Part shown: positions 27,383 through 36,260 of the stretch, in pieces
Position numbering within the stretch: position 1 is the first letter of the stretch
How the letters are laid out: each line of letters begins with the position of its first letter
DNA from: Rhodocyclaceae bacterium
Lineage (GTDB): Bacteria > Pseudomonadota > Gammaproteobacteria > Burkholderiales > Rhodocyclaceae
NCBI GenBank assembly: GCA_020445745.1
Contig: JAGRGB010000101.1
Location: 21,353-85,352, forward strand
DNA: 64,000 nt
Direction of reading: 5' to 3'
The notes under the pieces: generated by a model
The model's input: the letters and a program-made list of their open reading frames with translations, nothing else
The model's database searches: none
Told to the model about the DNA's origin: nothing
Translations under genes and position numbers: made by a program

Positions 27383-28507
27383 TCACAGCGGCACCCCGAT
27401 ATGGCGGGTGGCGATCGCGAACACCGCGTCCATCAGGATCACCGCGGTGATCGCCGAGACCACCGACGCGGTGGTGTTGGCCGACAGGCTCTCGGTATTG
27501 GGCTTGACCCGCAAGCCGAAATGGCAGGCCACCAGCGCGATCACCACGCCGAACACCGCGCCCTTGGCGACCGCGATGTAGAGGTTGGCGATCGGCACCA
27601 CGCCGGGCAGGGTCTGCAGGAAGAAGCCGAAGCCGATGCCGAGCTGCAGCCGCGCCGAGACCATGCCGCCGAGGATCGCCACGCCGCTCGCCCACAGCAC
27701 CAGCAGCGGCATCGCCACCGCCAGCGCCATGACCTTGGGCAGCACCAGCCGGACATGTCGCGAGATGCCCATCGTCGCCAGCGCGTCGATCTCTTCGGTG
27801 ACCCGCATGACCCCGAGCTGCGCGGTCATCGCCGAGCCGGAACGGCCGGCCACCAGCACCGAGACGAGCACCGGCCCGAGCTCGCGGATGATCCCCAGGC
27901 CGAGGATGTTGACGATGAAGATGTCGGCGCCGAAGGCCTTCAGCTGCAGCGCGGAGAGATAGGACAGCACCACACCGATCAGGAAGCCGACCAGCGCGGT
28001 CACCGCCATCGCCTGCACGCCGGTCTTGTACAGATTGGCCGAGAACTCCTTGATCGGCCACAGCCCGGGGCGCACGCACAGATAGGCCAGATCGATGGCG
28101 AGCTGGCCGAGCAGGTGCAACAGCCCGGCGAAATGGGCCATCAGGCCCAGCAGCGGATCGCCGAGGGTGTGGATCGGCGCCAGCCAGTGCCGCGGCCTGG
28201 TCGGCAGGCGGGCAGCGCCAAGGGCCTCGACGGCCTCGATCACGCGCAGCAGTTCGGGCGCGGCCGACAGGCGCCCGGGGCGCGCCTGCCGCCAGTGGCG
28301 CCACAGCAGTTGCGCACCGAAGTTGTCGAGACGGCTGACCCCGCCGAGATCCCACGACGCGACGCTGCGGGCCTGGTCGAGCAGCTGGCGCATCCGGCGC
28401 AGCTCGGGCGACAGTGCGCGCAGCGTCCATTCGCCGCGCAGCACCACCACGCCCTGGCACACCGTCAGCTCCGGAGCCGTACCGCGCACCGCGCTACCCG
28501 CCCGCAC
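27383..28507 (-). CDS. STAS-MlaE fusion ABC transporter permease
   Basis: 374 residues from GTG. The first about 95 residues look like a STAS domain (GEWTLRALSPELRRMRQLLD then LGGVSRLDNFGAQLLWRHW), which in E. coli is a separate protein, MlaB. The remaining part is an MlaE permease: LGLGIIRELGPVLVSVLVAG, MRVTEEIDALATMGIS, and five or six helices. Fusion of the STAS regulator is common outside enterobacteria. The start overlaps the ppx stop by 14 bases, making ppx the first gene of the operon. It forms the membrane core with the MlaF-like ATPase. Confidence 0.92.
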   Translation of the reverse strand: MRAGSAVRGTAPELTVCQGVVVLRGEWTLRALSPELRRMRQLLDQARSVASWDLGGVSRLDNFGAQLLWRHWRQARPGRLSAAPELLRVIEAVEALGAARLPTRPRHWLAPIHTLGDPLLGLMAHFAGLLHLLGQLAIDLAYLCVRPGLWPIKEFSANLYKTGVQAMAVTALVGFLIGVVLSYLSALQLKAFGADIFIVNILGLGIIRELGPVLVSVLVAGRSGSAMTAQLGVMRVTEEIDALATMGISRHVRLVLPKVMALAVAMPLLVLWASGVAILGGMVSARLQLGIGFGFFLQTLPGVVPIANLYIAVAKGAVFGVVIALVACHFGLRVKPNTESLSANTTASVVSAITAVILMDAVFAIATRHIGVPL

Positions 28508-30008
28508 TGCCGAGGGGCAGCACCGCCGGCTCGGTACGCAGCTTCAGCTTGCGCCCGATCGTGGTCCATTGGGCCTGCTCCTCCTGCAGCGAGGCCTCGG
28601 TCAGCGGCAGGCCGGCCAGCCATTGATCGTCGCACACCAGTTCGTGCCCGCCATCCACCGCCCGCAGGCGCACCGGCGGCAGACCGCGCCCGTCGCGGGC
28701 CCGATGCAGCACCACGGCGAGACGCAGGCACAGGATCATCGACCAGTCGACGCTGCCCGGGTCGATCGCGGCGACCCGCGCGAGCTTGCCGCGATGGGCC
28801 AGCACCAGCCGCGACAGCCGCCCCTGGTCCATCCGCGAGAACCCCGGCATGTCGGCGTTGGCGAGGATGTAGGAGCTGTGCTTGTGGTAGCTGGAATGGG
28901 CGATCGAAATGCCGATCTCGTGCAATTGTGCGGCCCAGTCGAGAAAGCGGCCGTCGGGATCGAGCGGATCGCGCACGCGCGGCAACAGCTCGGCGAGCAG
29001 CATGCGCGCGGTCGACGTGACCTCGGCGGCGTGGGCGGCATCCACCTGGTAGCGCTCGAGGAAGGCGAGCACGGTGGCATCACGCAGGTCGTGATGATGG
29101 TAGCGGCCGAGCAGGTCGTAGAGCACCCCGAGGCGCAGCGCCCCCTCCGAGAACAGCATCCGCTCCAGCTCGAACTCCCGGAACACCGCGCTCATGATCG
29201 CGAAGCCACCGAGCAGCACCGGTCGGCGGTCGGGCTTGATGCCGGACAGCTCCAGCTTGTCGAGCGAACCCGCCTTGAGGAGCACGCCGCGCAGATTGTC
29301 GAGGCCCTCGCGGGTGATCGCATCACCCGCGAGGCCGTTTTGCTGGAGGATCTCGAAGAGTCCCTTGGCCGTGCCGCTGCTGCCCACCGCCTCCTCCCAG
29401 CCGAGCGCGCGATAGGGATGGGCGATCAGCTGCAGCTCCCGCCGCGCGGCGATCTCGGCTTCCTTCAGGCCGCGCTTGTCGATGCGCCCACCCGGGAAAT
29501 AGCGCAGGCTGAAGGCGACGCAGCCCATGTACAGCGACTCCAGCATCAGCGGCTTGAAGCTCTTGCCGATGATGAACTCGGTGGAGCCGCCGCCGATATC
29601 GACGATCAGCTGCTGCTTGTGGGGATCCGGCAGGTTGTGGGCGACGCCGACGTAGATCAGCCGCGCCTCCTCGCGACCGGCGATGACCTCGATCGGAAAG
29701 CCCAGCGCGTGCTCGGCCCGCACCAGGAAATGCGGCGCGTTCTTGGCGACCCGCAGGGTATTGGTGGCCACCGCGCGCACCGCATCCGGATCGAATCCAC
29801 TCAGGCGCTCGCCGAAGCACTGCAACGCGATCAGTGCCCGCTCCTGGGCGGCATCGTCGATGCGCTTGTCCGACGACAGGCCGGCAGCGAGCCGCACCGG
29901 TTGCTTGATGCCGTCGAGCGGATAGATCTGGTCGTTGACGATGCGCCCGATCTGCAGCCGGAAGCTGTTGGAGCCCAGGTCGACCGCCGCGATCAATTCT
30001 GTTGTCAT
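28494..30008 (-). CDS. ppx: Exopolyphosphatase / guanosine pentaphosphatase (Ppx/GppA)
   Basis: 504 residues. It has the ASKHA N-terminal phosphate-binding loop LGSNSFRLQIGRIVNDQIYP, the second loop VDIGGGSTEFIIGKSFK, and the catalytic Glu region GREEARLIYVGVAHNLP. A C-terminal HD-like domain (VLAFLERYQVDAAHAAEVTS, AQLHEIGISIAHSSYHKHSS) is typical of the long Ppx form. It hydrolyses inorganic polyphosphate from the ends and possibly pppGpp. It is divergent from ppk1, with 147 bases between starts, so synthesis and breakdown of polyphosphate may share a control region. It also leads the lipid-transport operon. Confidence 0.95.
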   Translation of the reverse strand: MTTELIAAVDLGSNSFRLQIGRIVNDQIYPLDGIKQPVRLAAGLSSDKRIDDAAQERALIALQCFGERLSGFDPDAVRAVATNTLRVAKNAPHFLVRAEHALGFPIEVIAGREEARLIYVGVAHNLPDPHKQQLIVDIGGGSTEFIIGKSFKPLMLESLYMGCVAFSLRYFPGGRIDKRGLKEAEIAARRELQLIAHPYRALGWEEAVGSSGTAKGLFEILQQNGLAGDAITREGLDNLRGVLLKAGSLDKLELSGIKPDRRPVLLGGFAIMSAVFREFELERMLFSEGALRLGVLYDLLGRYHHHDLRDATVLAFLERYQVDAAHAAEVTSTARMLLAELLPRVRDPLDPDGRFLDWAAQLHEIGISIAHSSYHKHSSYILANADMPGFSRMDQGRLSRLVLAHRGKLARVAAIDPGSVDWSMILCLRLAVVLHRARDGRGLPPVRLRAVDGGHELVCDDQWLAGLPLTEASLQEEQAQWTTIGRKLKLRTEPAVLPLGSAGG

Positions 30009-30155
30009 GATGCGTTTCCGGTTCACACGGCCACGGACGGCCTCCCAAGCGGCGATTGTACACGGCGAAGCGTGCCGCCGCGGCTTGCCCGACCATCCTG
30101 TCGAAGTGCAAACTTCCCGGATTGCCCTGCTTTCGGCGAGCGCCCGATCGACACC

Positions 30156-32231
30156 ATGAACCACCCAGCGGAGCGGATCGAACCAGAACAGCGCCATTTC
30201 ATCAATCGCGAGCTGTCGCTGCTGCAGTTCCAGCGACGGGTGCTGGCCCAGGCCGCCGATCCGACCGTACCGCTGCTCGAGCGGCTGCGCTTCGTCTGCA
30301 TCGTCTCCAGCAATCTCGACGAGTTCTTCGAGGTGCGGGTGGCCGGCATCAAGGAGCAGATGCGCCTATCGGCCGGCGGCACCGATCGCGACGGTCTCAA
30401 GCCGGCCGAACTCAACGACCGGGTCAGTCGCGAGGTGCACGAGATCATCGCCGAGCAGTACCAGCTGCTCAACGACGAGATCCTGCCGGCGCTCGACGCC
30501 GAGGGCATCCGCTTCCTGAGGCGCGCCGAGTGGACCGATGCCCAGCGCGCCTGGATCACGGATTTCTTCCAGCGCCAGGTTCTGCCCGTGCTGACCCCGA
30601 TCGGCCTCGACCCGGCCCATCCGTTCCCGCGGCTGCTCAACAAGAGCCTCAATTTCGCGGTCGAGCTGGACGGTCGCGACGCCTTCGGCCGCAACTCCGG
30701 CACCGCCATCGTGCAGGCGCCGCGCACCCTGCCACGGGTGATCCAGCTGCCGTCGGAGATCACCGGCGTCGACCACGGCTTCGTGTTCCTGTCGTCGATC
30801 CTCCACGCCCATGTCGGCGACCTGTTCTCCGGCATGCGGGTGCGCGGCTGCTACCAGTTCCGCGTGACCCGCAATTCCGACCTGTTCGTCGACGAGGAGG
30901 AGGTCAAGGATTTGCGCGTCACGCTGAAGGGCGAACTGCACCAGCGCCATTTCGGCGACGCGGTGCGCCTCGAGGTGGCCGACAACTGCTCCGAGCAGAT
31001 GATGAGCTTCCTGCTGCGCCAGTTCGGCCTGAGTCAGGGCGACCTCTACCAGACCCCCGGCATCGTCAACCTGGCGCGCCTGATCCAGGTGCCGGACCGG
31101 GTACCGCGGTCCGATCTCAAGTACCAGCCGTTCGAACCCGGCCTGCCGGCGGCAGTCGAGCGCAAGGTGTCGCTGTTCGAGGTGCTGCGGCGCCAGGACA
31201 TCCTGCTGCACCACCCGTTCCAGAGCTTCGCCCCGGTGATCGAACTGATCCGCGCCGCCGCCGACGATCCGCGCGTGGTCGCGATCAAGATGACGGTGTA
31301 TCGCACCGGCACCGACTCGGTGCTGATGGAACACCTGATCCGTGCCGCCCAGAAGGGCACCGAGGTGACCGTCGTGCTGGAACTGATGGCGCGCTTCGAC
31401 GAGGAAGCCAACATCGGCTGGGCGGCCAAGCTCGAGGAGGTCGGCGCCCACGTGGTATATGGCGTGTTCGGCTACAAGACCCACGCCAAGATGCTGATGC
31501 TGGTACGCCGCGAGGAGCACGGGCTGCGCCGCTATGTGCATCTGGGCACCGGCAACTACCACCCGCGTACCACGCGCTTCTATACCGACTTCGGCCTGAT
31601 GACCGCCCACGAGGGCATCTGCGCCGACGTCGCCGAGATCTTCAAGCAGCTCACCGGCCTCGGCCAGGCGAGCACGCTCCAGTATCTGTGGCAGGCGCCC
31701 TTCACGCTCCACGCCAACGTCATCGAATCGATCCGCAGCGAAGCCGAGATCGCCGCCGCCGGCGGCAAGGCACGCATCGTCGCGAAGATGAACGCGCTGC
31801 TCGAGCCGAAGACCATCGAGGCGCTCTACCAGGCTTCCCAGGCCGGCGTCGCGATCGACCTGATCGTGCGCGGCCCGTGCGCACTGCGCCCCGGGGTACC
31901 CGGATTGTCCGAGAACATCCGGGTGCGCTCGATCATCGGCCGCTTCCTCGAGCACCACCGCATATTCCTGTTCGGCGCCGGTGGCGACAACCGCGTGTAC
32001 CTGTCGAGCGCCGACTGGATGGACCGCAACTTCTTCCGCCGCATCGAGACCGCCTTCCCGGTGCTCGACCCGAAACTCAAGCGCCGCGTCATCCGCGAAG
32101 GCCTGCGCAGCTACCTCGCCGACAACGGCCAATCCTGGGAACTGCAGGAACATGGCGGCTACCGCCGGCGCAGCGCGCGCGGCAAGCTGCGGGTCGCCCA
32201 GTGGCAACTGCTCGACGAACTGAGCGGGTGA
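30156..32231 (+). CDS. ppk1: Polyphosphate kinase 1
   Basis: 691 residues, the expected size. N-terminal ELSLLQFQRRVLAQAADP and IVSSNLDEFFEVRVAGIKEQ are typical; then HHPFQSFAPVIELIRAAADD and the two catalytic His regions: VVYGVFGYKTHAKMLMLVRR with the autophosphorylated His, and YVHLGTGNYHPRTTRFYTDF. It transfers the gamma phosphate of ATP to polyphosphate. Reading upstream of the ATG in the same frame is open for 2 kb but lies antisense to ppx and the permease, so it is not part of the gene. Expression may depend on the shared ppx/ppk1 interval; no clear Pho box was seen. Confidence 0.97.
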   Translation: MNHPAERIEPEQRHFINRELSLLQFQRRVLAQAADPTVPLLERLRFVCIVSSNLDEFFEVRVAGIKEQMRLSAGGTDRDGLKPAELNDRVSREVHEIIAEQYQLLNDEILPALDAEGIRFLRRAEWTDAQRAWITDFFQRQVLPVLTPIGLDPAHPFPRLLNKSLNFAVELDGRDAFGRNSGTAIVQAPRTLPRVIQLPSEITGVDHGFVFLSSILHAHVGDLFSGMRVRGCYQFRVTRNSDLFVDEEEVKDLRVTLKGELHQRHFGDAVRLEVADNCSEQMMSFLLRQFGLSQGDLYQTPGIVNLARLIQVPDRVPRSDLKYQPFEPGLPAAVERKVSLFEVLRRQDILLHHPFQSFAPVIELIRAAADDPRVVAIKMTVYRTGTDSVLMEHLIRAAQKGTEVTVVLELMARFDEEANIGWAAKLEEVGAHVVYGVFGYKTHAKMLMLVRREEHGLRRYVHLGTGNYHPRTTRFYTDFGLMTAHEGICADVAEIFKQLTGLGQASTLQYLWQAPFTLHANVIESIRSEAEIAAAGGKARIVAKMNALLEPKTIEALYQASQAGVAIDLIVRGPCALRPGVPGLSENIRVRSIIGRFLEHHRIFLFGAGGDNRVYLSSADWMDRNFFRRIETAFPVLDPKLKRRVIREGLRSYLADNGQSWELQEHGGYRRRSARGKLRVAQWQLLDELSG

Positions 32232-32438
32232 CCGGGGCGCGGGCCGCCGATCTTCCGATCACCGTCGTCGCATCCCGGCGCCCGACCGGGCGACGGCGAC
32301 GCCCGCGCCCTTCGCGGCTTCACGCGGCGCGTCCTCCTTGGCTAAACTGATCCACGGCCTCCCGGCGGCGAGCCGCCATTCTCCGCTGCTCGCAAGATCC
32401 CGGCGCATGGACAATCAACCAGCCAGAGGCGTTCGGAC

Positions 32439-34292
32439 ATGCAGGAAATACCAGGCGCGGATGTCGCGCTGATCGAGGCGTGGATCGCCAAGGGACGCTT
32501 CGAGCGGGCGCTGAAGCCGCTCGAAGCACTCGCCCTCGACAACCCGACGAGCGCGCGGGTGTGGAAGAACCTGGGCGTCGTCCACCAGAAGCTCGGCCAC
32601 CACGATCAGGCCGAGAAACACCTGGCCCACGCCATCGAGCTGGACGGGAGCGACGTCGATGCCCACTGCTCGCTGGGCGGTGTCTATCTTTCCCAGGGGA
32701 AACTGGACGAGGCGACGGCATCGTTCGAACGCGGCCTCGAACTGTCGGCCAACGGCAGCACCTTCGCGCTGTTGAACTACCTGGCGATCCGCGCCCGCAC
32801 CGGCACGCTCGACGCGGCGCTTCCCCGGTTCGCCGCCGCCCTCGAGGCCGGCGCCCGCAGCTGCCGGCAAGACATCGACGCCGGCCGCAACCTGCCGTGG
32901 GCCTGCTTCGACCTCGCCCAGTTCCACCTGTTGCGCGGCGAGCGGGTCGCGAGCAGCGCGGCCATCACCGAGGCCGTGCGCCTCGCCAACGCCAGCTGGC
33001 AACTCGACTCGGCGACCGCCATCTACCGGCTCATGGCGGAATCGCCCGAAGCAGCGACACGCGCGGGCGCCGTCGAGATCCTGGCGCTGATCGACACGCT
33101 GAAGCAGGAATACTTCGCGGAACCGGACCACAAGCGCTGCTTCGTGATGATGCCGTTCGGCAAGAAGCTCGACGCGTCAGGCCGGGAAGTGGACTTCGAC
33201 GAGGTATACGAGACCTTCATCAAGCCGACGATCGAGAGCGAGGGACTCGAGTCCATTCGCTGCGACGAGGTGGACGAGGCGGGCAATATCCACAACCGGA
33301 TGTTCCAGTTGATCTGGCGCGCGGAAGTGGCCATCGCCGACGTGAGCATTCCGAATCCCAATGTCTTCTACGAGTTGGGCATCCGCCATGCGCTGCACAA
33401 GGCGGTGACCGTGATCATCCGCAATCGCAACGCCAAGCTGCCGTTCAACATCGCCAACCTGAACGCCATCGAGTACGACTTCGACCGCGGTGCGCACGAC
33501 GAGGAGGCACGCCGGCGAATCCGCAGGGCCGTATCCGTCGGTCTCCGCGACGGTCAGTCCGACAGCCACGTCAGCGAGACCCTCGACCTGCGGATATCCG
33601 ACCGGCCCCGGGTGATCGGCAGCTGCGACATCTACAGCTATCCGATCCGCGGCAGCCACCGCAAGCTGGCGCTGATCACCGGTGATCTGCGCAACGTGCG
33701 CGGCATCGACGTATGGGTGAATTCCGAGAACACCAACATGCAGATGGCGCGCTACTACGACTTCGCCATCTCGAGCATGATTCGCTACGAAGGAGCCCGC
33801 AAGACGCGCACCGGCCATGTCGCCGAAGACCTGATCCAGAAGGAACTGGACGAGATCATGGCTGGCGAACGCAGTGTGCCGGAAGGCACGGTGATCGCGA
33901 CCGGGCCCGGCGAACTGAGCCGGTACGGCGTGCGGGCGGTCTTCCACGCCGCCTCCGTGCGCGGTGCCATCGGCTACGGCTACGAACCCGTGCGCGACAT
34001 CCATCGATGCGTCACCAACGCCCTGGCGCTGATCGACGACCCGGCCAGCAACGTCGCCGGCAGCGGGCTCGCGAGCATTCTGATCCCGTTGCTGGGCATC
34101 GGCTTCACCCGCGGCGATTTTCGCCCGGTCCTGAACCGCCAGATCGAAGCCGCCCTCGAGTATCTCGCCGGGCATCCCGAATCCAGCGTCGACAGCGTGT
34201 ATTTCCTGGCCTGGAGCGAACAGGAACTGGCCCTCTGCCAGTCCGTCCTGCGCTCGTTCGACGTGCTCGACGCGCCGGTCCGGGCGCACTAG
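32439..34292 (+). CDS. TPR / nucleoside deoxyribosyltransferase-like / macro-domain protein
   Basis: 617 residues in three parts. Residues 1-215: TPR helices (ARVWKNLGVVHQKLGHHDQA, DAHCSLGGVYLSQGKLDEAT). Residues 232-348: a nucleoside 2-deoxyribosyltransferase/TIR-like fold with RCFVMMPFGKK, then IHNRMFQLIWRAEVAIADVS and NPNVFYELGIRHALHKAV; the Glu in YELG (about 312) is in the place of the catalytic nucleophile of NDT-like enzymes. Residues about 406-605: a macro domain, shown by ALITGDLRNVRGIDVWVNSE then NTNMQMARYY and GSGLASILIPLLGIGFTRGD. Macro domains bind or hydrolyse ADP-ribose. The combination suggests NAD or nucleotide cleavage followed by ADP-ribose handling. It is first of three coupled genes. 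Exact activity is inferred. Confidence 0.8.
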   Translation: MQEIPGADVALIEAWIAKGRFERALKPLEALALDNPTSARVWKNLGVVHQKLGHHDQAEKHLAHAIELDGSDVDAHCSLGGVYLSQGKLDEATASFERGLELSANGSTFALLNYLAIRARTGTLDAALPRFAAALEAGARSCRQDIDAGRNLPWACFDLAQFHLLRGERVASSAAITEAVRLANASWQLDSATAIYRLMAESPEAATRAGAVEILALIDTLKQEYFAEPDHKRCFVMMPFGKKLDASGREVDFDEVYETFIKPTIESEGLESIRCDEVDEAGNIHNRMFQLIWRAEVAIADVSIPNPNVFYELGIRHALHKAVTVIIRNRNAKLPFNIANLNAIEYDFDRGAHDEEARRRIRRAVSVGLRDGQSDSHVSETLDLRISDRPRVIGSCDIYSYPIRGSHRKLALITGDLRNVRGIDVWVNSENTNMQMARYYDFAISSMIRYEGARKTRTGHVAEDLIQKELDEIMAGERSVPEGTVIATGPGELSRYGVRAVFHAASVRGAIGYGYEPVRDIHRCVTNALALIDDPASNVAGSGLASILIPLLGIGFTRGDFRPVLNRQIEAALEYLAGHPESSVDSVYFLAWSEQELALCQSVLRSFDVLDAPVRAH

Positions 34293-34305
34293 CGCCAACC
34301 TGCAG

Positions 34306-35016
34306 ATGACCGATTTCCAGAGAACCGGGCCGGCCAGGGTGCTGGTACTGATGCCGATGCTGCCGGGCTACGAAGGCGTGCGCGAGACGGTGGCCACGGC
34401 AATCGCGGCTGCCGGCCTGGAGATGCTGCGCATGGAGGCCCTGCTCGAGGACTGGGAGTGGCTGGACTGGCTGGACGATGCCGTTCGCCACTGCGACCTC
34501 GTGCTGGCCGATCCGTCGCGGCACAACGCCTTCGTCATGTACGAACTCGCCGTCGCGCGCCCGCACGCCCGCCCCACCCTGGTCATTCTCGACCGGGACG
34601 ATACCCAGCTCAGCGGCTCCCTCGACGGCACCCCGTTCCGGCTGTACGCGAATGACGCACTCGAAGCGTTCTCGGCACGGCTGTACCGCGACCTGCTGCA
34701 GCTCGCAGCGGCAGCCGGGCCGACGGGCGAGCCCGCCGATCCGGGGCGCTACCACGCCAGCGCCATCCGCCTGCTGGCGGAGTTCCGCAACGACACCGGC
34801 CTGCCCGTGGAGGCGGTCGACAGGGTCGCCTTCGGCGCCCGCCTCGGCCACGCGATGCAGCACGGCACCTTCGTCGATTCGCTCGCGCCCACTCCGCTCG
34901 GCGCGGCGGGCCTCCTCGCCGCGCTGATTGGCTCGTCGCGGATGGTCGAAGCGATGGCCGCGATCCGCGACTGGACGGACCGTCGCGGGCAGACCCGGAA
35001 CCGGCACGATGGCTAG
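34306..35016 (+). CDS. Nucleoside deoxyribosyltransferase-like protein
   Basis: 236 residues. The N-terminal 120 residues show the same fold type as the middle domain of the preceding protein: ARVLVLMPMLPGYEGVRETV, then HCDLVLADPSRHNAFVMYEL with Glu80 in the motif D-x-S-x-x-N-x-x-V-x-Y-E-L. The last 110 residues are helical (VEAVDRVAFGARLGHAMQHG) and not recognised. It starts 13 bases after the first gene and ends inside the third (8-base overlap), so the three are co-translated. It may be a paralogous enzyme or a regulatory partner. Confidence 0.7.
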   Translation: MTDFQRTGPARVLVLMPMLPGYEGVRETVATAIAAAGLEMLRMEALLEDWEWLDWLDDAVRHCDLVLADPSRHNAFVMYELAVARPHARPTLVILDRDDTQLSGSLDGTPFRLYANDALEAFSARLYRDLLQLAAAAGPTGEPADPGRYHASAIRLLAEFRNDTGLPVEAVDRVAFGARLGHAMQHGTFVDSLAPTPLGAAGLLAALIGSSRMVEAMAAIRDWTDRRGQTRNRHDG

Positions 35017-35971
35017 CAGCCCCTGCATCTTCCAGGTCATGATCCACCACGCGCAATCCGACGCGGTCGACGCCCTGCGCCTCCAGCGGCAGCTGCGACG
35101 GGGCGGCGTGCGCGCCGGCCTCGCCGACCTGTCGGACGCTGCCGCGGCTCGTCGCGCGCGGCATTCGCTGGCGCTGATCGGTGCCAACGGCAGCCGCCAC
35201 CTTGCCGCCGGCTCGCTCCGCGACAGCTTCGACCTGGTGTTGGTCGGCGCCGACGCCGGACGAGGCCAGGCAGGCACCCCGTACCGGCGCATCGTCGCGC
35301 GTCTGACCGATTGCCCGCACCGCGTGCCGATCAGCGCCACGGCGCTGCAGGACGCCACGCGCCTGTCCTACGACGCCATCGCGGACCAGTTTGCGGACGT
35401 CTGGTTCGACGTGATGCCCGGCGAAGCGCTGGAATCCTTCGTCGCGCAACTGCCCCGCGGCGCGAGCGTCCTCGACGCCGGCTGCGGCCCCGGCCACCAC
35501 GCCCGTTTTTTCCGGCAGGCGGGCTTCGCACCGGTGGGCCTCGACCTGTCGCGCACGATGCTCGACATCGCCACCCGGAAGAACCACGGCATCCCGTTCG
35601 TCCGCGGTGACATCCTTGCAGGCGCCCTCCCCGCCGACCATTTCGACGCGGTGTGGTGCGCCGTCGCGCTCAATCACATACCCGCCGAATGTTGGCCACG
35701 TGCGCTGGGCAACCTCGTCGGCACCCTCAGGCCCGGCGGCACGATCGGACTCAATGTCCAGATCGGCCGCGACAGCGAGATCGTCAGTCTCGGACACGAC
35801 CACCGCTTCTTCGAGTACCCGACGGACGAACGGGCGATCGTCCGGGCCGTCGAGCCGCTCGGCGTGGATATCCGTGCCACCCATGTGGGCACCACCGCCC
35901 GCAACATCCACGGCCTGCCGCTGGAGATGCGCTTCGCAACCGTCGTCGGTACCAAGGCGCGGCCTGCGTGA
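35009..35971 (+). CDS. TIR-like / SAM-dependent methyltransferase fusion protein
   Basis: 320 residues. Residues about 5-105 look like a degenerate TIR-like sensor (FQVMIHHAQSDAVDALRLQR, a DxxD-rich loop, then DLVLVGADAGRGQAGTPYRR). From about 118 the protein is a class I methyltransferase: glycine-rich SAM loop VLDAGCGPGHHARFF, acidic end of beta-2 LDLSRTMLD, and VRGDILAGALP. The substrate is unknown. Its ATG overlaps the previous stop by 8 bases. The fusion of a TIR-like domain to a methyltransferase within this operon is unusual. The TIR call is weaker than the methyltransferase call. Confidence 0.75.
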   Translation: MASSPCIFQVMIHHAQSDAVDALRLQRQLRRGGVRAGLADLSDAAAARRARHSLALIGANGSRHLAAGSLRDSFDLVLVGADAGRGQAGTPYRRIVARLTDCPHRVPISATALQDATRLSYDAIADQFADVWFDVMPGEALESFVAQLPRGASVLDAGCGPGHHARFFRQAGFAPVGLDLSRTMLDIATRKNHGIPFVRGDILAGALPADHFDAVWCAVALNHIPAECWPRALGNLVGTLRPGGTIGLNVQIGRDSEIVSLGHDHRFFEYPTDERAIVRAVEPLGVDIRATHVGTTARNIHGLPLEMRFATVVGTKARPA

Positions 35972-36260
35972 GCGCAGCTGCCGGGCGACATCCAGCCTTC
36001 AGCCCTTGGGCGCCGTCCAGTGTCACCCGCCGGCTTGGTGGTCAGGGCGGGCGACGGTTTCGCGCCGGCATCCGGCCGGTCGCCCAAGGCATGGCGGTGT
36101 CCCGATCCGGCGCCGGCCTGCCGGTCGGCTGGCACAGCTAGTGGTCCGCTTCGCACGGCGCCAGGACGGACGTCCGAACCAGGGACCGATCGTTCGTCCC
36201 GGACGCTGGCCATTCGAGCAAGGCGCTCCTGCAGGGCCAGGACCAGTGCCGCGGACTTCT

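Noticed and set aside
28095-30155. A long open plus-strand frame continuous with ppk1
   Set aside because: It is antisense to ppx and the MlaE-like permease, has low-complexity Arg/His-rich translation and no homology; ppk1 begins at the ATG at 30156.
30009-30155. Pho box in the ppx/ppk1 gap
   Set aside because: The only resemblance (CTGTCGAAG) lacks the second direct repeat of a Pho box.
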